From Perilla frutescens (Eukaryota; Streptophyta; Magnoliopsida; Lamiales; Lamiaceae), in NCBI GenBank assembly GCA_026008535.1, contig BRKX01000006.1, forward strand, positions 2,006,501-2,070,500: a DNA stretch of 64,000 bases, read 5' to 3'. The notes under the pieces were generated by a model. It was given only the letters and a program-made list of their open reading frames with translations. It did no database searches and was not told the origin of the DNA. Below are positions 47,296-59,519 of the stretch, piece by piece (within the stretch, counting starts at the first letter, position 1; every line of letters begins with the position of its first letter). A program made the position numbers and the translations under genes.

Positions 47296-47912
47296 CTTTA
47301 AATAAATGAAGATTGAGGGCTATGCATGTTGGAAGCTTTGTTTTATTTTATTAAGTTTTTTTAAGTAGTAGTGCTTAGGAAGTCTTGAGAATTGGGGACA
47401 TGTCTAACACCAAATTCTCCTTTCTTTTTTTTTTAAAGAAATTGAAAACATCAATTTCTCCTTGAGTTAGTTTCATTTAGCTTGTTCAATTCAATTAGGA
47501 TTATGGGCGTTTGGTCAAAATTAACATTATATTTTGGACCAACAAGATTGAAATTAAATGCATTTGACCTCGTGATTATCTTTCTTGATTGAACCATGAA
47601 ATGTAACAAAAACAATGACTATATCACAATACTTTTCAAATGAGGGAGTAAAAAATTATAAGGCATGTAGGAAGTACTACATGTTTACATCACATCGTAG
47701 ATATCGACACCCAACACACAACAAATAGAAGAGCATGATGTGATTGTTCTTTCTTTTCAAGACTATGATGCGATTTATTGTTCTTTCATTTCAATGCACC
47801 CACTTTGGAGGGCATAAATTTCAATGTTATTATGATATTGTTTATTTTGGGTTCGACCTCAAACTAATTGAGACTCGTTTTTTAGGAAAAAGTCGCCCCT
47901 CTATGTCATGGT

Positions 47913-48197
47913 TATAGCTGTCAAAATCAGCCCGGCCCGACCCCAGTCCGATTTTGGACCGGACTTAGTTGTGATTTTATAAACCTGGATGATTTCGGAT
48001 AGTTCGGCCCGAAAAAAATTAGCCCGAATAAATCGGGCCAGCCTAATAAAAAAATAGAATTTAGCCTTAGACCCACGCGTGGGGCCAGCCCGAATTTCGG
48101 GCCTGACTGGCCATAATTTTTCAGGCCGAAACCAGGCCGGACTGAAAAAAAATTTGGCATGTGAGCTCAGTCCGGCCCGACCCATTTGACAGCTCTA
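47913..48197. mobile_element. hAT-like MITE
   Basis: Ends TATAGCTGTCAAA and TTTGACAGCTCTA are inverted with one mismatch. The body repeats GGCCCGA and CGGGCC words in both orientations. Such ends are typical of plant hAT-derived MITEs. No matching 8-bp target duplication is left. Confidence 0.65.
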
Positions 48198-48534
48198 ATT
48201 GTCACCACACACTTGTTTCTTCTTGTTTACCAATCGGCCCAAATAGTCCATTCTACGTTAAAAATCGAATCATCTCGCCCCTGAAATTGACGTCGTTGTG
48301 ACGGAGTTTTGAACTCCGTCACAACAACCGATTTGAAGGAATGCACTTATGGATTGATAGCAACAACACTAATACAACTTTTTTCAATACAACAGATCAT
48401 CACTACCAGTTACCACCATCAACTGTCCAAACACATAATCAAGAAGCCCCCTCACCCTCCTCTCTTTCCTTTTCAATGTCTGGAAAAAAATTCATATATT
48501 TTCATTTGCCGAAGTAGCTCAAACATGAAAACTA

Positions 48535-51223
48535 CTAAAAGAAATCAAATTCTAGATAATTGTCACAACTTTGAGGAGGAGCAAGCTTGGCTGCAGGGGC
48601 AGCTTTCACGGTCGGACCACTCGATGCCGGAGGTGCAGGAATTCTGTCGATATCGACCGGCCTCGGGACTTCCGGAGGGCTGGCACAACGAATCAGAGCC
48701 CAATTCACGCCTTCGAAGAAGGGATGCTGCTTGATCTCCGTTGCCCCGCGTTTGTAAGCCAGCCTGTGCTGTGGCTCTTTCACTAATAAGCCACGAATGA
48801 GATCTCTTGCCGCGAAACTAACCACGGGTGATTCCGGAAAACGCAGGGGCTGACCCACGACGTTGAATAGCGTGGCTCGATTACCGGATCCCTTGAACGG
48901 TGTCTTCCCGAACAACAGCTCGTACAAGAAAATCCCGAAAGTCCACCAGTCCACAGCACTGCCGTGCCCCTCACCTTTGATGATTTCAGGTGCCAAGTAC
49001 TCGTGTGTGCCGACGAATGACATTGAACGCGCGTCTGTTGGCTCGGCCATAAGCTCGGGTAACGGGCTGACTTGGTTTCCGATCTCATTTTTCGGTTTAC
49101 GGTCTTTCTTGGATTTGCTTGAAAATAAGTGAGGCCCGAAACATGTTGTGGGGGCAATACATGATGGCTGGACACAAGACGGCTGGATGCAAGCAGGTTG
49201 GGCGCAGTAAACAGTGTTCTTCCGTAGGGGATCTGGCTCGAGGGACGTGGTCTTTATCAGAGTTGGACTGACAGTACAGCGGAGTGAGAGGTCGAAGTCT
49301 GATAGCATAATATGCCCGTCCTCTCTCACAAGGACGTTTTCAGGCTTGAGGTCGCGGTAAACAATCCCGAACATGTGAAGGTATTCCAGAGAAAGGAGAA
49401 CTTCCGCTACGTAAAACCTACATGTGAAAACCTCAAGTAAATATCACAAATTGACAGCATCTCTATCAATTAAGCTCATACAATACAACTAGACATGCTA
49501 GAGGATATAGCAGTTTATACCAATTTGACGGTTCATGATATGAACAGTTGAAATATATCAACTAGCAATTTCTTTCTTGGGTGATACTAGGTTTAGAAAA
49601 ATTCTATTTCCGACTCAGTGTTCCAAATAATATATTACCATAGAGCAAGAAATAAAAAACATACTCGGAGAAACAAAAGAAACATAGGGTTTACACCTAC
49701 TCAAGTTATATGAGCCGGAGAAAAGAATGAAACAATTGAGGACAAATATAAGCACTTGGCTTCAAGATGATATGTGGCATTCAAGACAAGCTGAATTGTC
49801 TTCATCTACCTGAATCTGGATTCTGTAACTTATTGTTTTGCAATGAAAATGGATGTTCTTAGAGAATGCAAAAGATTGAAACAAGGTGCTTTTTTTTGCC
49901 CTTTTTTACAAGTTGGGGAAGGGGGGAGTGGTGGGTCTCGAACCCGAGACGTCACCCTTTTACACAAGGGTCTCCACCGCTTGAGTGTTCCCACGGGGAC
50001 AGATTGCAACGAGGTTAATTCCCCAGTAAATTATCTATGAAACACTGGCTTCGCAACTGATAACAAAAGGTTAGTTCTAAGCCTCTACACCTAGAATTTT
50101 GCCTCAGTTTATTTCCAAGATAGAAACTGAAGTCAGAGCATCATAAAAACCTTATAGCAAGTTCTCTGTATGATCTAGTCAAAAATCTGAAGTGCTAAGC
50201 ATCTTTACCAGATCAATGATAACTTAAAAGATTGTCAAAACTTTACATGTTAGTCGTAAACCATCATTAATGTATGCATTGTGAATATAAACAAGAATTA
50301 TATAAGAAGCTATGAGTTCAGAAAGTGTCATACTTAACGGCTTGCTCGGAGAAATACTTTCCCGGTTGCCTTTGCCGAAGTGTATGCAAGTCACCCCCAG
50401 GACAGAACTCCATTACTAAACATGAAAACTTCTCTGTGTCGAAATGAGTGTACAAAGTTGGAAGGAAAGGATGATCTAGAGATTGCAAAATTTCTCTCTC
50501 TGTCTGGGCACGCAGAAGTTTCTTACGGCTAGCTAGTGAAGCCTTATCCATAACCTTCATAGCAAAATAACATTTTGTACCGCATAATTCCGATAGATAG
50601 ACACTTCCAATGTCACCGCAGCCCAACTTCTTCAGTAGTCTAAAGTGCCTCAGATCTAAGGCTCCATCCTTTGAGCGGACTGCCTGTATTGCTTCCCATC
50701 TAACATCATTTGCTTTATGGGGTTTGTTAACAGCAGTACTCAAACTGCTGCAAGTGCTTTCATCACTAACATCAGTACTTGTGCTACCCCGACACAAACT
50801 GCTCTTGCCACTCTCAACAAAATCAACTCGATCGCTTATCTTGGCACTCCCACTAGTCTTTGCTAGGCTGCTTGCTCCATCCCTAACTTTTGCAGATGCT
50901 GAGCTATCTTTTACATTTCTGAGATCCAATGGTTTCATTTCCTGATTAGCAGTTTGTTCAAGCGCTCGTCCTTGTTTAGCATCACCCAAATTCAAGCTCG
51001 AATCAATTTTATCCGTCAAAGAAGAAACAGCCCCCTTCTGCAGATGATTGAGTAATTTCTTTTCTGCTGTAGCTTCTGCTGTACTTCTCTTAGAGGAAAG
51101 ACTTTCCACATGACCAGGTAATTCCTTCATAACAGGGTCCGATTTTCCTGTTTTGCATGCCAGCCCTCCACGACTTTTGCTTTGCTTTCCTGAGGAACCC
51201 TTTATAAACGGTTCTGAGGCCAT
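48535..51223 (-). CDS. D6PK-like AGC-VIII protein kinase, copy B
   Basis: Tandem paralogue of the gene at 35603 with the same role expected (PIN phosphorylation, polar auxin transport). Two exons: 50334-51223 and 48535-49417, intron 916 bp at the identical codon position, giving 590 residues. All kinase landmarks are kept: LGCGDIGSVY, FAMKVMDK, YRDLKPEN, DFD, FVGTHEYLAPE, DWWTFGIFLYELL and the C-terminal EFDFF. Kinase domains of A and B differ at few positions; most differences are in the disordered N-terminus (for example SKSRGGLACKTGKSD, with an extra insert) and the C-terminal linker. Both copies appear functional. It probably has its own 5' UTR intron (about 51329-51700). Spacing from copy A is taken up by transposable elements. 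Confidence 0.94.
49888..50000 (-). mobile_element. SINE-like element in copy B intron
   Basis: On the minus strand: an A-box-like CACTCAAGCGGTGGAGA, then CCCTTGTGTAAAAGGGTGA, the B-box GGGTTCGAGACC, and an A-rich end. It is homologous to 37641-37720 and lies about 330 bp from the exon 1 end, compared with about 380 bp in copy A. Confidence 0.7.
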
Positions 51224-52292
51224 TGGAATGTATTTAAATTTTCCGAGTAAACAGATTTAATAACATCATCAGATAGAGCCGGAACACGAGGCATCTGCCC
51301 CTTCAGTAATGAAATCAAGCATCATCATCTGCAAGTGTATCCACATCCACAGGTTAGCCCCAAAAAGGATCATATGATCAGTACGAACAAACAAGTGGAT
51401 CGAAGATATAATATTTAAGCCAAGACAGAGTTAGTTATGTAATGAAACTCGGAAGAAATATCTGCATAGGTGATGGGTTAAAAACAAAGGAGCATGATTT
51501 CAATAAACACCAACAAGATCACATATGGAACTAACATCATTCTTTCCTTTCTCTCTCTTCACCTCAAAATGGAACTAACAGCATTCTTTCCTTTCTCTCT
51601 CTTCACCTCAAAATGTAGCCTTTTTTTTCACTCTGCTTAGTGAGATAACAACATATACTGCAGATCGCCATCAAATTACAGTAAAAGATACTAACTTTAC
51701 CTATAAAACTAAACGCAGTCCGGAAAAATACCCTTAACAATCAAACATTACCAATTTACCACACAGCAAAGAGATAAGCTCAAGTACAAAAAGAAAAGGA
51801 TACAAGAAACATACAGATCTCGCAATACCAATTCTTCTCCGGCAAAAACCCTACAAAGAAGGGGATCGATGAAACCCCACCAAGAACTCACAATGCTAGA
51901 AAATCAAATCCCAAAAAAAGCGAAACCCATCTAGCTAATCAGTGGACCACATCAAAGATAAAGCAAGAAAAGCAGCCCACACTGAAAAGAGGCGATGCGA
52001 AGTCACAAAGATCAGAACTTTACGGTTTACAATTTATATTGGCGTGGAACAATTGAGGAAAGGAAATAGAAAAGGGAGGGGGGGCACTTAACTGTAGAGC
52101 GAGATAAACAAGAGGGGCGACACCTCCACTTTCTCTTTCTTCTTCCAAAAATATGTGTGGTGTCTGTGTTGATAGAGAGAGAGAGAGAGAGAGAGAGGCT
52201 TTGAGAATGCTGAAAGAGAGTTTTGGCCTGTGGGCTATACCAATTCCAATGCCTACTTGTCTAGTTTAATACTATTTCTATTGTGTATGTAT

Positions 52293-52329
<37 letters not shown>

Positions 52330-52440
52330 CAAAGAAGGGTAAAGTGAAGCTTTACATGCTCAATGATTCCAATGAAATTTGTCAGAAAATAAAAGGGACC
52401 TTCAAATGCTCAAACTTGTCCCTCATGCTCGAAAATTTGA
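51224..52440 (-). promoter_or_regulatory. 5' region of kinase copy B: UTR intron and CT tracts
   Basis: It matches the region before copy A block by block: UTR intron borders near 51329 and 51700, TTCTTCCAAAAATATGTGTG, GTGGGCTATACCAATTCCAA, and the distal AGCTTTACATG block. GA tracts (CT in sense) are at 52171-52197 and 52297-52327. A direct repeat of about 49 bp (TTCTTTCCTTTCTCTCTCTT) at 51539-51612 is private to this copy. Confidence 0.6.
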
Positions 52441-54500
52441 GAATTTCCCATCAATTTCTTTTTCTTTCTTTCTCTCTCTCTCTCTGTTTTTTTTTAGATT
52501 TTTCCCATCAATTTCACATTAGAACTTTAGTTAACTTTTTCTCTCTATCTTCACCCTTTTTTATTATATATTATATCTATATAATAGTTTTTCATTTCAT
52601 AATTTAATTGTGAAATTGCAATTTCCCCTCATCAAAAATAATACTAATAATAGTGTATAAAGTATGGTCAAATACATAGTTATATCTTGAACTTTTATTT
52701 CATTTTATAAAAATATCACGAACTTTAAAGCATGTTAAAAAATATCCAACTTTTCCATTTTTCACAAAAATGTTATCGAATCCAATTCTCAGTATCTAAA
52801 TATTAACAAGGCATGTCGAAGTCATTATGTAAAATGACTTTGAAAATCATATTCCATGTTGAGATAGTTTTCTACGTTATTTTACAAGTTAAATTCAGAT
52901 ATGTTCATATCACCAATCGAAAATTGGATCATATGATAGTTTTTGCAAAAATAAAAATAAAATGGTTTAGTATATATTTGACCTAACAAGTGCTTTCATT
53001 GACTTGCCTAACTATACTATTTGATTGAATTAAATATATGGTCCCAAATTATCATGGTCTTTTGTATAGATAAAGATAAAATTTGATGAAATTGTGTACC
53101 TTAAATTTTTATTTGAATCGTGAAAGGTAAAATTATAATTACTTAAAACAAAACTTTCTAAATAAGTATAAGAAATTAAGAAAATCACAATCCTCTAGAA
53201 ATAGAAAATCATGAAAACGGGCAACAATAATTACTAATATAAGACTTTCTAGATTAGTAGAAAAGTTGCCCATTATTCCATATGAATACCAAATTCTTTT
53301 ACTATAGTCGCCAAATTCCCTTTTGTTTCTGCACTATTATTTTATAATTGAAATTTCAATATTATTCATAAATTATTCCCAATATTTTACGGTGCATCAC
53401 GCTCATCGTAGTAATAACATGACGGTGCACTGTATTGCTGAGATAGCTCGTATTTGGATCGAGCTTTCATCTTTTGTGAATGTTGTTCTTGAATCGTTTC
53501 GTACTTCTCATTCATAATTTATGAAATTAGTTTGTTGGGTTAATAATTTGGAAAATCAAGATACATTCTAAGGAAACGAATTTGGTAGCATAGGCTATTC
53601 CGCATATATACTAAAAATTAATTGTTTGTGTTATCAAATTTTGACCAAAAATGTTGGCCAATAAATTTGCCAAGTACGGACATGTAGATATGTGATGCTT
53701 TGAATTGAGACTGCAATACATTCTTTCAAGAAGCCAGCTAACCCCACAAATTATAGAAAATTAATTATTGAAATTATTATTATTATTATTATTATTATTT
53801 TGGAGTGTGGATTGCATGTAGAGGGTTTTCCTCAGCCAAATCTCTAACCAAAAAAATTATTTCTCAAAATAAAAAAATGCAGTAACTATCACGTGTGAAT
53901 TTTAGTTAATTATTTCTCAAAATCAAAATGCAGTAAGTGTCACGGGTTAATATTAATTATCTTGACACGAAATCCCATGTCGGGTGGATTATGAAATCCC
54001 GTGTCGAGAATCAATCCACTCGAGCTCAAATCAGATTAAAGATTTGATATATAGAGATCAAATCCGATTTGAAATGCCAGATATCTTTCGTTGAGTAATC
54101 AATATGTAAATTTTAAAACATATATGACAAAAATATTAATTTTTTGCATAGATATATTTGTCTAGCAATATATGCTCTTCACATGTGATTCTGAGTTTTA
54201 ACCAATTCTTTACTTCACGAGCCCCTATAGTTTATATCGTATTATTTTTTCTTGGCTGTCACACACAAAACAAAATAAGAGTTTAAAAAATAGCTCTTAA
54301 CAAACTGCTCAATGTTCCACATTTAAAATTACTACACAATAAATAGACAAGGAACTGAATTGTGGCCTATTTCTCTCAACAGATGTAGCATCCGATGCTT
54401 AGGATTTGCTGGGTTTTTTTTTCTTTCTAGTTACAAGACACCACCACCTCACCAGACCCGAAATTCGCAACCAATATCCCGTGTGTCGTATTGGGTCGCC
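52441..54500. other. AT-rich intergenic region
   Basis: No gene seen. It holds a CT/T-rich stretch just beyond the kinase promoter, a possible MITE (52666-52984), an ATT run near 53777-53799, and sequence downstream of RPAC1. Confidence 0.5.
52666..52984. mobile_element. candidate MITE
   Basis: GGTCAAATACATAGT at the left is answered by ACTAAACC-free inverse TATATATTTGACC at the right. Inner matching is weak (TTTTATTTCATTTTAT against AAATAAAAATAAAATGG). The target duplication is unclear. Confidence 0.45.
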
Positions 54501-57500
54501 TCACGAGAGCTCGGATATCACCCGCTCACACTTGTCTTCAAGAATCTTCACAGCTTCGGTAAATAGTACTTCCGGGGGCAACGCGCCCGTAGATTCAATT
54601 GTAACTGAGGAAGTAGGACATAAAAGAATTGTAAGGTTCTCCAGCCAAAAGCCCTTATTCCGCACTTGAAGTTATTTTTGAAAAAAGAGTTTATTCAACC
54701 CCTTCTAAACTCTATTAGACTCGTCCGGGACCAACAAAAAGTAACAAAACCGATTAACTTTGCCACTAGCAAGAGAAGAGAGCAGAGTTTATAACATAAA
54801 GAGGCCATGCCATAAAACAGTACTGCAAACTATCAAAATAGGACTGAGATGAATAGGAGAAGTTTTAAATGAACGAGTCCAAAGCATATTTTTGCAGCCA
54901 TATATACATATATATATATATATATGTATATATATTAGAGGGATTTCACCATTTTCACTTACAAATGAAATGATCTTTTACTCGTCGAACTGCCACGAGA
55001 GTTTCCCAATCATCTCCTCTGATGCATTCACGACAAAGAGTACAAGATCTAGGTCTTGCCACAGTTGCTCTCTTCTGACCTAATTTACAGTCAATAAAAT
55101 AATCAAGAACAAATAAAAAAAAAATCTCTTAACTGATTGCCAAGAAACATACACCTGGAACCCAACTAACTAATAGATGTAGAATTAGCTCCACAGTTCA
55201 ATATCGATTTAAATAGGAAGAATAATGAAAAGCAGCCCACAAGTTAGCATTCATCTTACCTTTACCGATATCTTCAATATCAAAAACTTTTACAGGACAT
55301 TTCCTGACAAGTTCTTCAGCCTTCTCACCTTCAATATCTTGCAACAAAACAATCTACACAAGTACCGATTCTTGTGAAGTCATATTGGCTGATAGCAAAT
55401 TTCTAATAACTGAAGAAGGTTTAATTTTTTTTTATTTAAAAAAATGCAGTATTTAAAGTGAAAAGGGATGTATCAATTCTTATACCTCGGGAAGCATCCT
55501 GTACCAAGCAGTGGCAACAGGTGACCACTTAGCATGCGTCTTACCCAATCCTTTCACGGCATGCGCTTCCAGCTCAATTTCCTGCAGAGGAGGCATTTTA
55601 TTCTTAGAAATTGGGTGTATATGGACTGGTTGAGTAGTTTACATAACAAATGCTAAACAACCCAACTCCTCAGTTTGAAAAATAGTGAAACCATATAGCC
55701 AAACTATCAATGATGAAATAAATGGTTTCGAGTTGGTTTGGAAATCTATTAGTAATGAATATGATAGACTCAAAGTCACGACTTTTCATGATTTACTAAT
55801 AAACCAATTCAAAAACAACGAAAGCATAGGGTTCAATATACGAACCTCTTAAAGTTTTACTTAAGGCAGAAAATCATCAATATCAACAATTCAACATTAT
55901 TATACCTGTCCAGGTCCAAGTTTGGAAAGAACTATATCGTCATGCTTTGGGGCAATTGGGTTGTCTACAAATTCTGGCAAGGAGTTCTGGCTACTACTGA
56001 ATGAAGTGTAAGTTTTCGTCTTTGATGTCGAATCTGGATTTGATTTTTCTGTATTTCGTACGAACCCACTGCCGTTGGGTAGCCACTGCAGATCACCAGA
56101 CTTCACTGCATTATTTAGTACCATAGAAGAAAAGATATTAAGAATTCATTAGCTCAGTAATGATTTTAGATGGAAAAGGGACGATATAAAGTTCTAAAAA
56201 AAATAAGGAAAATTTTCCACTGGTTGAGAACTGAATGGTACCTTTAATACGTTGGCTCCCTCTTTCACAACGAACATGGAGTTTAAACACAATGGTATTT
56301 TTTTCAGTGGGTTCATCATTTTCTGGCAAAAACCTTAAGCATCAGATAACTTGCCAGACCAAAAGATAAATATAAATCAGCTGAAAAAGCAAACTTGATC
56401 GGAAGAAGTGGAAATTGCTAACCTGATATATAATTAAAGTGCCTTGGATCAACTTGAAGTGGGACAAGACCCAGTCTGTGGGCGAGTACCTCATCTTGAA
56501 CCACCGAGGTGTTATTTGCGACAAAAACCTTTTCAATAGCCATGGTGGGGAGCTAGACGAGAGAGAGAGAGAGAGAGATCAGCCATCAACCCAATCAAAA
56601 CATATAAATCTAGGTACTCTATCTCATATAGGACTAAGTTTACCTAAGAACACTGCTCAATGACTATCCATGAATACAATTTAATATATTTACTAACTAC
56701 AACAATTTCAGCTTTATACAGGCCAAAACAAAGAAGATATTTAGAACCTAGCAATTAAGTTCAACACTTTCACAAAACAATTAATTAATTAATTATAATA
56801 ATATTCACTTTTTTCATAACCATATATATTTCTTACTCTTCATCTAGAAACGGAATCTTGATTAGCTAAGCTAACAATACATCCTTCAGCACCAGTCAAA
56901 CATATCCACATCGAAGCAACATTTTCTCTATAGAAACATGATAACACAGCAAAAAACTGAAGTTGATCATTTTCAGGAATTCCAGCAGCCAATGCAATTA
57001 TTTTTACAGATAAAAAAGCACTGCTTTTTCGAAAAGGAAATCCCTGAAACTTCTTTCTCACATTATCTGTACTACAAATCAGCAAAGCCAAAGTATGAAC
57101 ATGTCTAAGTGCAGGACATCCACTTAAAGCTTAATCAGTACAACTAATCAATTAAAAAAAACAAGAATAGCTTCAAAGTTAGAGAGAGAGAGAGAGAGAG
57201 ATGACTCGCACCTCAGCTATGAGGATTCTTCGGAAAGCATTGGCAATAGCAGCATCGATACCAACCATATCGAATTCCATATCATCCTCCGTGAGTTTAA
57301 TCACTTCCACCTTAAAATTTTTCCGGAATTCCGCCAGTCTCAAACTGTTATCCACTCCCATTGCCGCATAAGCACCCGAGTATTGAATATTCTCCGTCTT
57401 TGAAGCAAAAAAAATAAAATTGATTTAATTGATCGAATTAACAAAAAAAAAAGTATAGAAAGTAGAAAAAAAAACAAAAGGAGGGGGTGATTGATTGAAT

Positions 57501-57649
57501 ACATGAGTTGGGGCATCGAAAGTGCAATGAACACGAGTCCTCTGGAGTTGAATGTGCTGCGGCAGCTCTCCTTTGGGGACATCCGGCAAATCCCACACCG
57601 GAATTTTGGGTGTTTTTTGCTCTCGACTGTTTTCAGCCTCTGAAACCAT
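54501..57649 (-). CDS. RPAC1: RNA polymerases I and III subunit RPAC1 (AC40)
   Basis: Alpha-like subunit shared by RNA polymerases I and III, which pairs with AC19 to start assembly of the enzymes that make rRNA, tRNA and 5S RNA in the nucleus. Nine exons: 57503-57649, 57212-57397, 56423-56552, 56242-56322, 55906-56105, 55486-55581, 55260-55353, 54963-55079 and 54501-54604, giving 1155 nt, 384 residues. Family landmarks: IQLQRTRVHCTFDAPTH, NFKVEVIKLTEDDMEFDMVG, AIANAFRRILIAE, QDEVLAHRLGLVPLQVDP, SKLGPGQ/EIELEAHAVKGLGKTHAKWS, WYRMLPE, the Cys cluster CTLCRECI and the end ILEDKCERVISELS. Exon 3 begins Leu-Pro-Thr where I expect Val-Pro-Thr. Both ends of intron 2 carry CT tracts. The telo-box and CT tract upstream fit a ribosome-biogenesis gene. 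Confidence 0.94.
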
Positions 57650-57668
57650 CTCCTCCGCTGTGCGATTC

Positions 57669-57669
<1 letters not shown>

Positions 57670-57708
<39 letters not shown>
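57670..57708 (-). repeat. (CT)n tract in the RPAC1 5' UTR
   Basis: About 19 GA units on the plus strand (CT in gene sense), ending 21 bp before the RPAC1 start codon. Confidence 0.95.
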
Positions 57709-57712
<4 letters not shown>

Positions 57713-57760
57713 GATTCTGCTTAATGAAGGAACGAGCTACGAGAAATTTGGAGGTTTTAA

Positions 57761-57774
57761 GGGTTTAGGGTTTT
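57761..57774 (-). promoter_or_regulatory. double telo-box upstream of RPAC1
   Basis: GGGTTTAGGGTTTT on the plus strand is AAAACCCTAAACCC in gene sense, about 110 bp before the ATG. This motif marks plant genes for ribosome and RNA polymerase components. Confidence 0.7.
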
Positions 57775-57926
57775 GAAGATTAGTTTGATGATATTTTCTA
57801 CTTCTTTTAAAAGTCGTGTAGGAGAGACTCTGGTCCATTACTAAAAACGTGATTGTATTTTTTAAAAAAAAATGATCCAAACAAATGATTAATTATAATT
57901 TAAATATCAATATTTGGATGTTTTAA

Positions 57927-58510
57927 GGTGTATTCAATTAGGATTTTGATGGACTTTAAAATGTCTACGGATATTATAAATCAATAGACTTCACATGGAG
58001 TCTCCCAACTCCACGCAGAGTCTGACGGATTTTGTGTATGAATTTCGGATCGATTTTGGACGATTTCAATTGATTTCAAATCCTTCTTACCAGCGATCGG
58101 TGGACCCGGAAAAAAATCGAACCCATCGACCGCTGGAAAAAAAGACACTGTGCCGAGGCCTATTTATACCCGATTGGACCAAGCCCAGCGGTTGTTGGGC
58201 AGCGACCGCCTTACTCCTAGCAACCGCTGGCACCCGGCGGCCACTGGAGTGCCATCATCGGTAAAGTCAGCGACCGCTGGGGTCGGGTGACGGCTGGGGT
58301 GCGGGATTTCAACTCCTCATCGACCGTTGGGATACAGCGCGCGCCGGATTTTCCAAATCCATCAAAATCTCGTGCCCAGAGGTCGGATTTCATTATTTTT
58401 GACGTGGTTTTGAGGTGAAATCCAATGAAGTCAATGACTTTTTAAAGTCTATGGATTTTTGAATACCTTCGGATTTTAAAAGACTTTTAAAAGTCTGGAT
58501 TGAATACACC
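57927..58510. mobile_element. inverted-repeat element with GC-rich core
   Basis: Left end GGTGTATTCAATTAGGATTT and right end AGTCTGGATTGAATACACC are inverted. AT-rich arms with ATTTTAAAAGAC words enclose about 250 bp of GC-rich sequence (58090-58340) with repeated CGACCGCTGG-like words. Another end of the same family follows at 58543-58611. Confidence 0.6.
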
Positions 58511-58889
58511 AGGACGATGATTTTAAAGGACTTTTAAAATATAAATTGAATACACCCGAATTTTAAAAGTCATTTAAAATCCATCAAAATTCCAATCCAA
58601 TACAAATTTAAATGATTCGAAATTTTCGTTAAAGTTGGGGAAAAAATGATTCACCCACCTTAATTGAAAATTATCAACATTTCTAATAGCAAAACTTTGG
58701 ACTATTTATGAGATGTTTTATTATCTATGGTTAATTGCTAGTTACAAATTTTAATTTGTAATTACAATACAAATTTTAATTTGTAGCAATTAATCACGAC
58801 ACTAACTTTTACTAATTTTTTTCAATTAAAAATAATATCTTACAATTTAGAATTCGTGTTATGATTGCAACACCAACCATCATTTTTTA

Positions 58890-59230
58890 GTTTAGGGATG
58901 GGCGGTCCAAATTTTATGTTGCATTTCTTCGTGTTTAATTTCACCACATTTTATACTATCAAATTTATAATTTTAATAATATTTATTATAAATTAAAAAT
59001 TAATTATAACATAAATGATTGTAATCAATATTTATAAAAAAATGGTTTAAAAATTTAATTGTGAAATAATCAACTGTAATAATGAATTGTTAATTAAAAG
59101 TTAAAACATAAATACTAACAATAATTATAAACCCTAATTATAAGGTGAAGCCAACCCAAATGAAACAATTGTAAAATTAAACTAAATCACGAAAAATTTA
59201 AAATTAATGGCAACACATAGTGAAACACGG
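58890..59230. repeat. AT-rich dispersed repeat, copy 1
   Basis: It contains CAAATTTATAATTTTA, ATAATCAAC.GTAATAATGAATT and ends AACACATAGTGAAACAC. The same order of words is found at 59520-59885, around 59930-60470 and in part at 30880-31150. Confidence 0.7.
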
Positions 59231-59519
59231 ATACTACAGCTGAAAATCCCATGTGTATTAAGTAAATCTCATTCATGTACAGTAACTCATAAATTACAAT
59301 TGTAAACCACACTAAAAAAAAATTATATGTGACAGAATCGACCTCAATGTGTTGGTATGAAAATGTTGAACTTGAGATATTTAATCTCAAACTATCACAC
59401 TCCGCCAATAGATCACACTTGGGGTCATTCCCATACATTGATTTAATTGACATTAAAATTGTTGGAAGTTAACTGCATTTACTCTGTTCCCAAAAGGGAA
59501 TCCTAGGGCAAGATCTTCA

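Noticed and set aside
47901..48185. Overlapping minus-strand open frames of 77 to 94 codons
   Set aside because: They coincide with a hAT-like MITE rich in GGCCCGA words; no protein family fits.
35603..51223. The two kinase genes being one gene duplicated by an assembly error
   Set aside because: They differ at many sites in exons, introns and flanks, with different intron lengths and private indels, so they are true paralogues.
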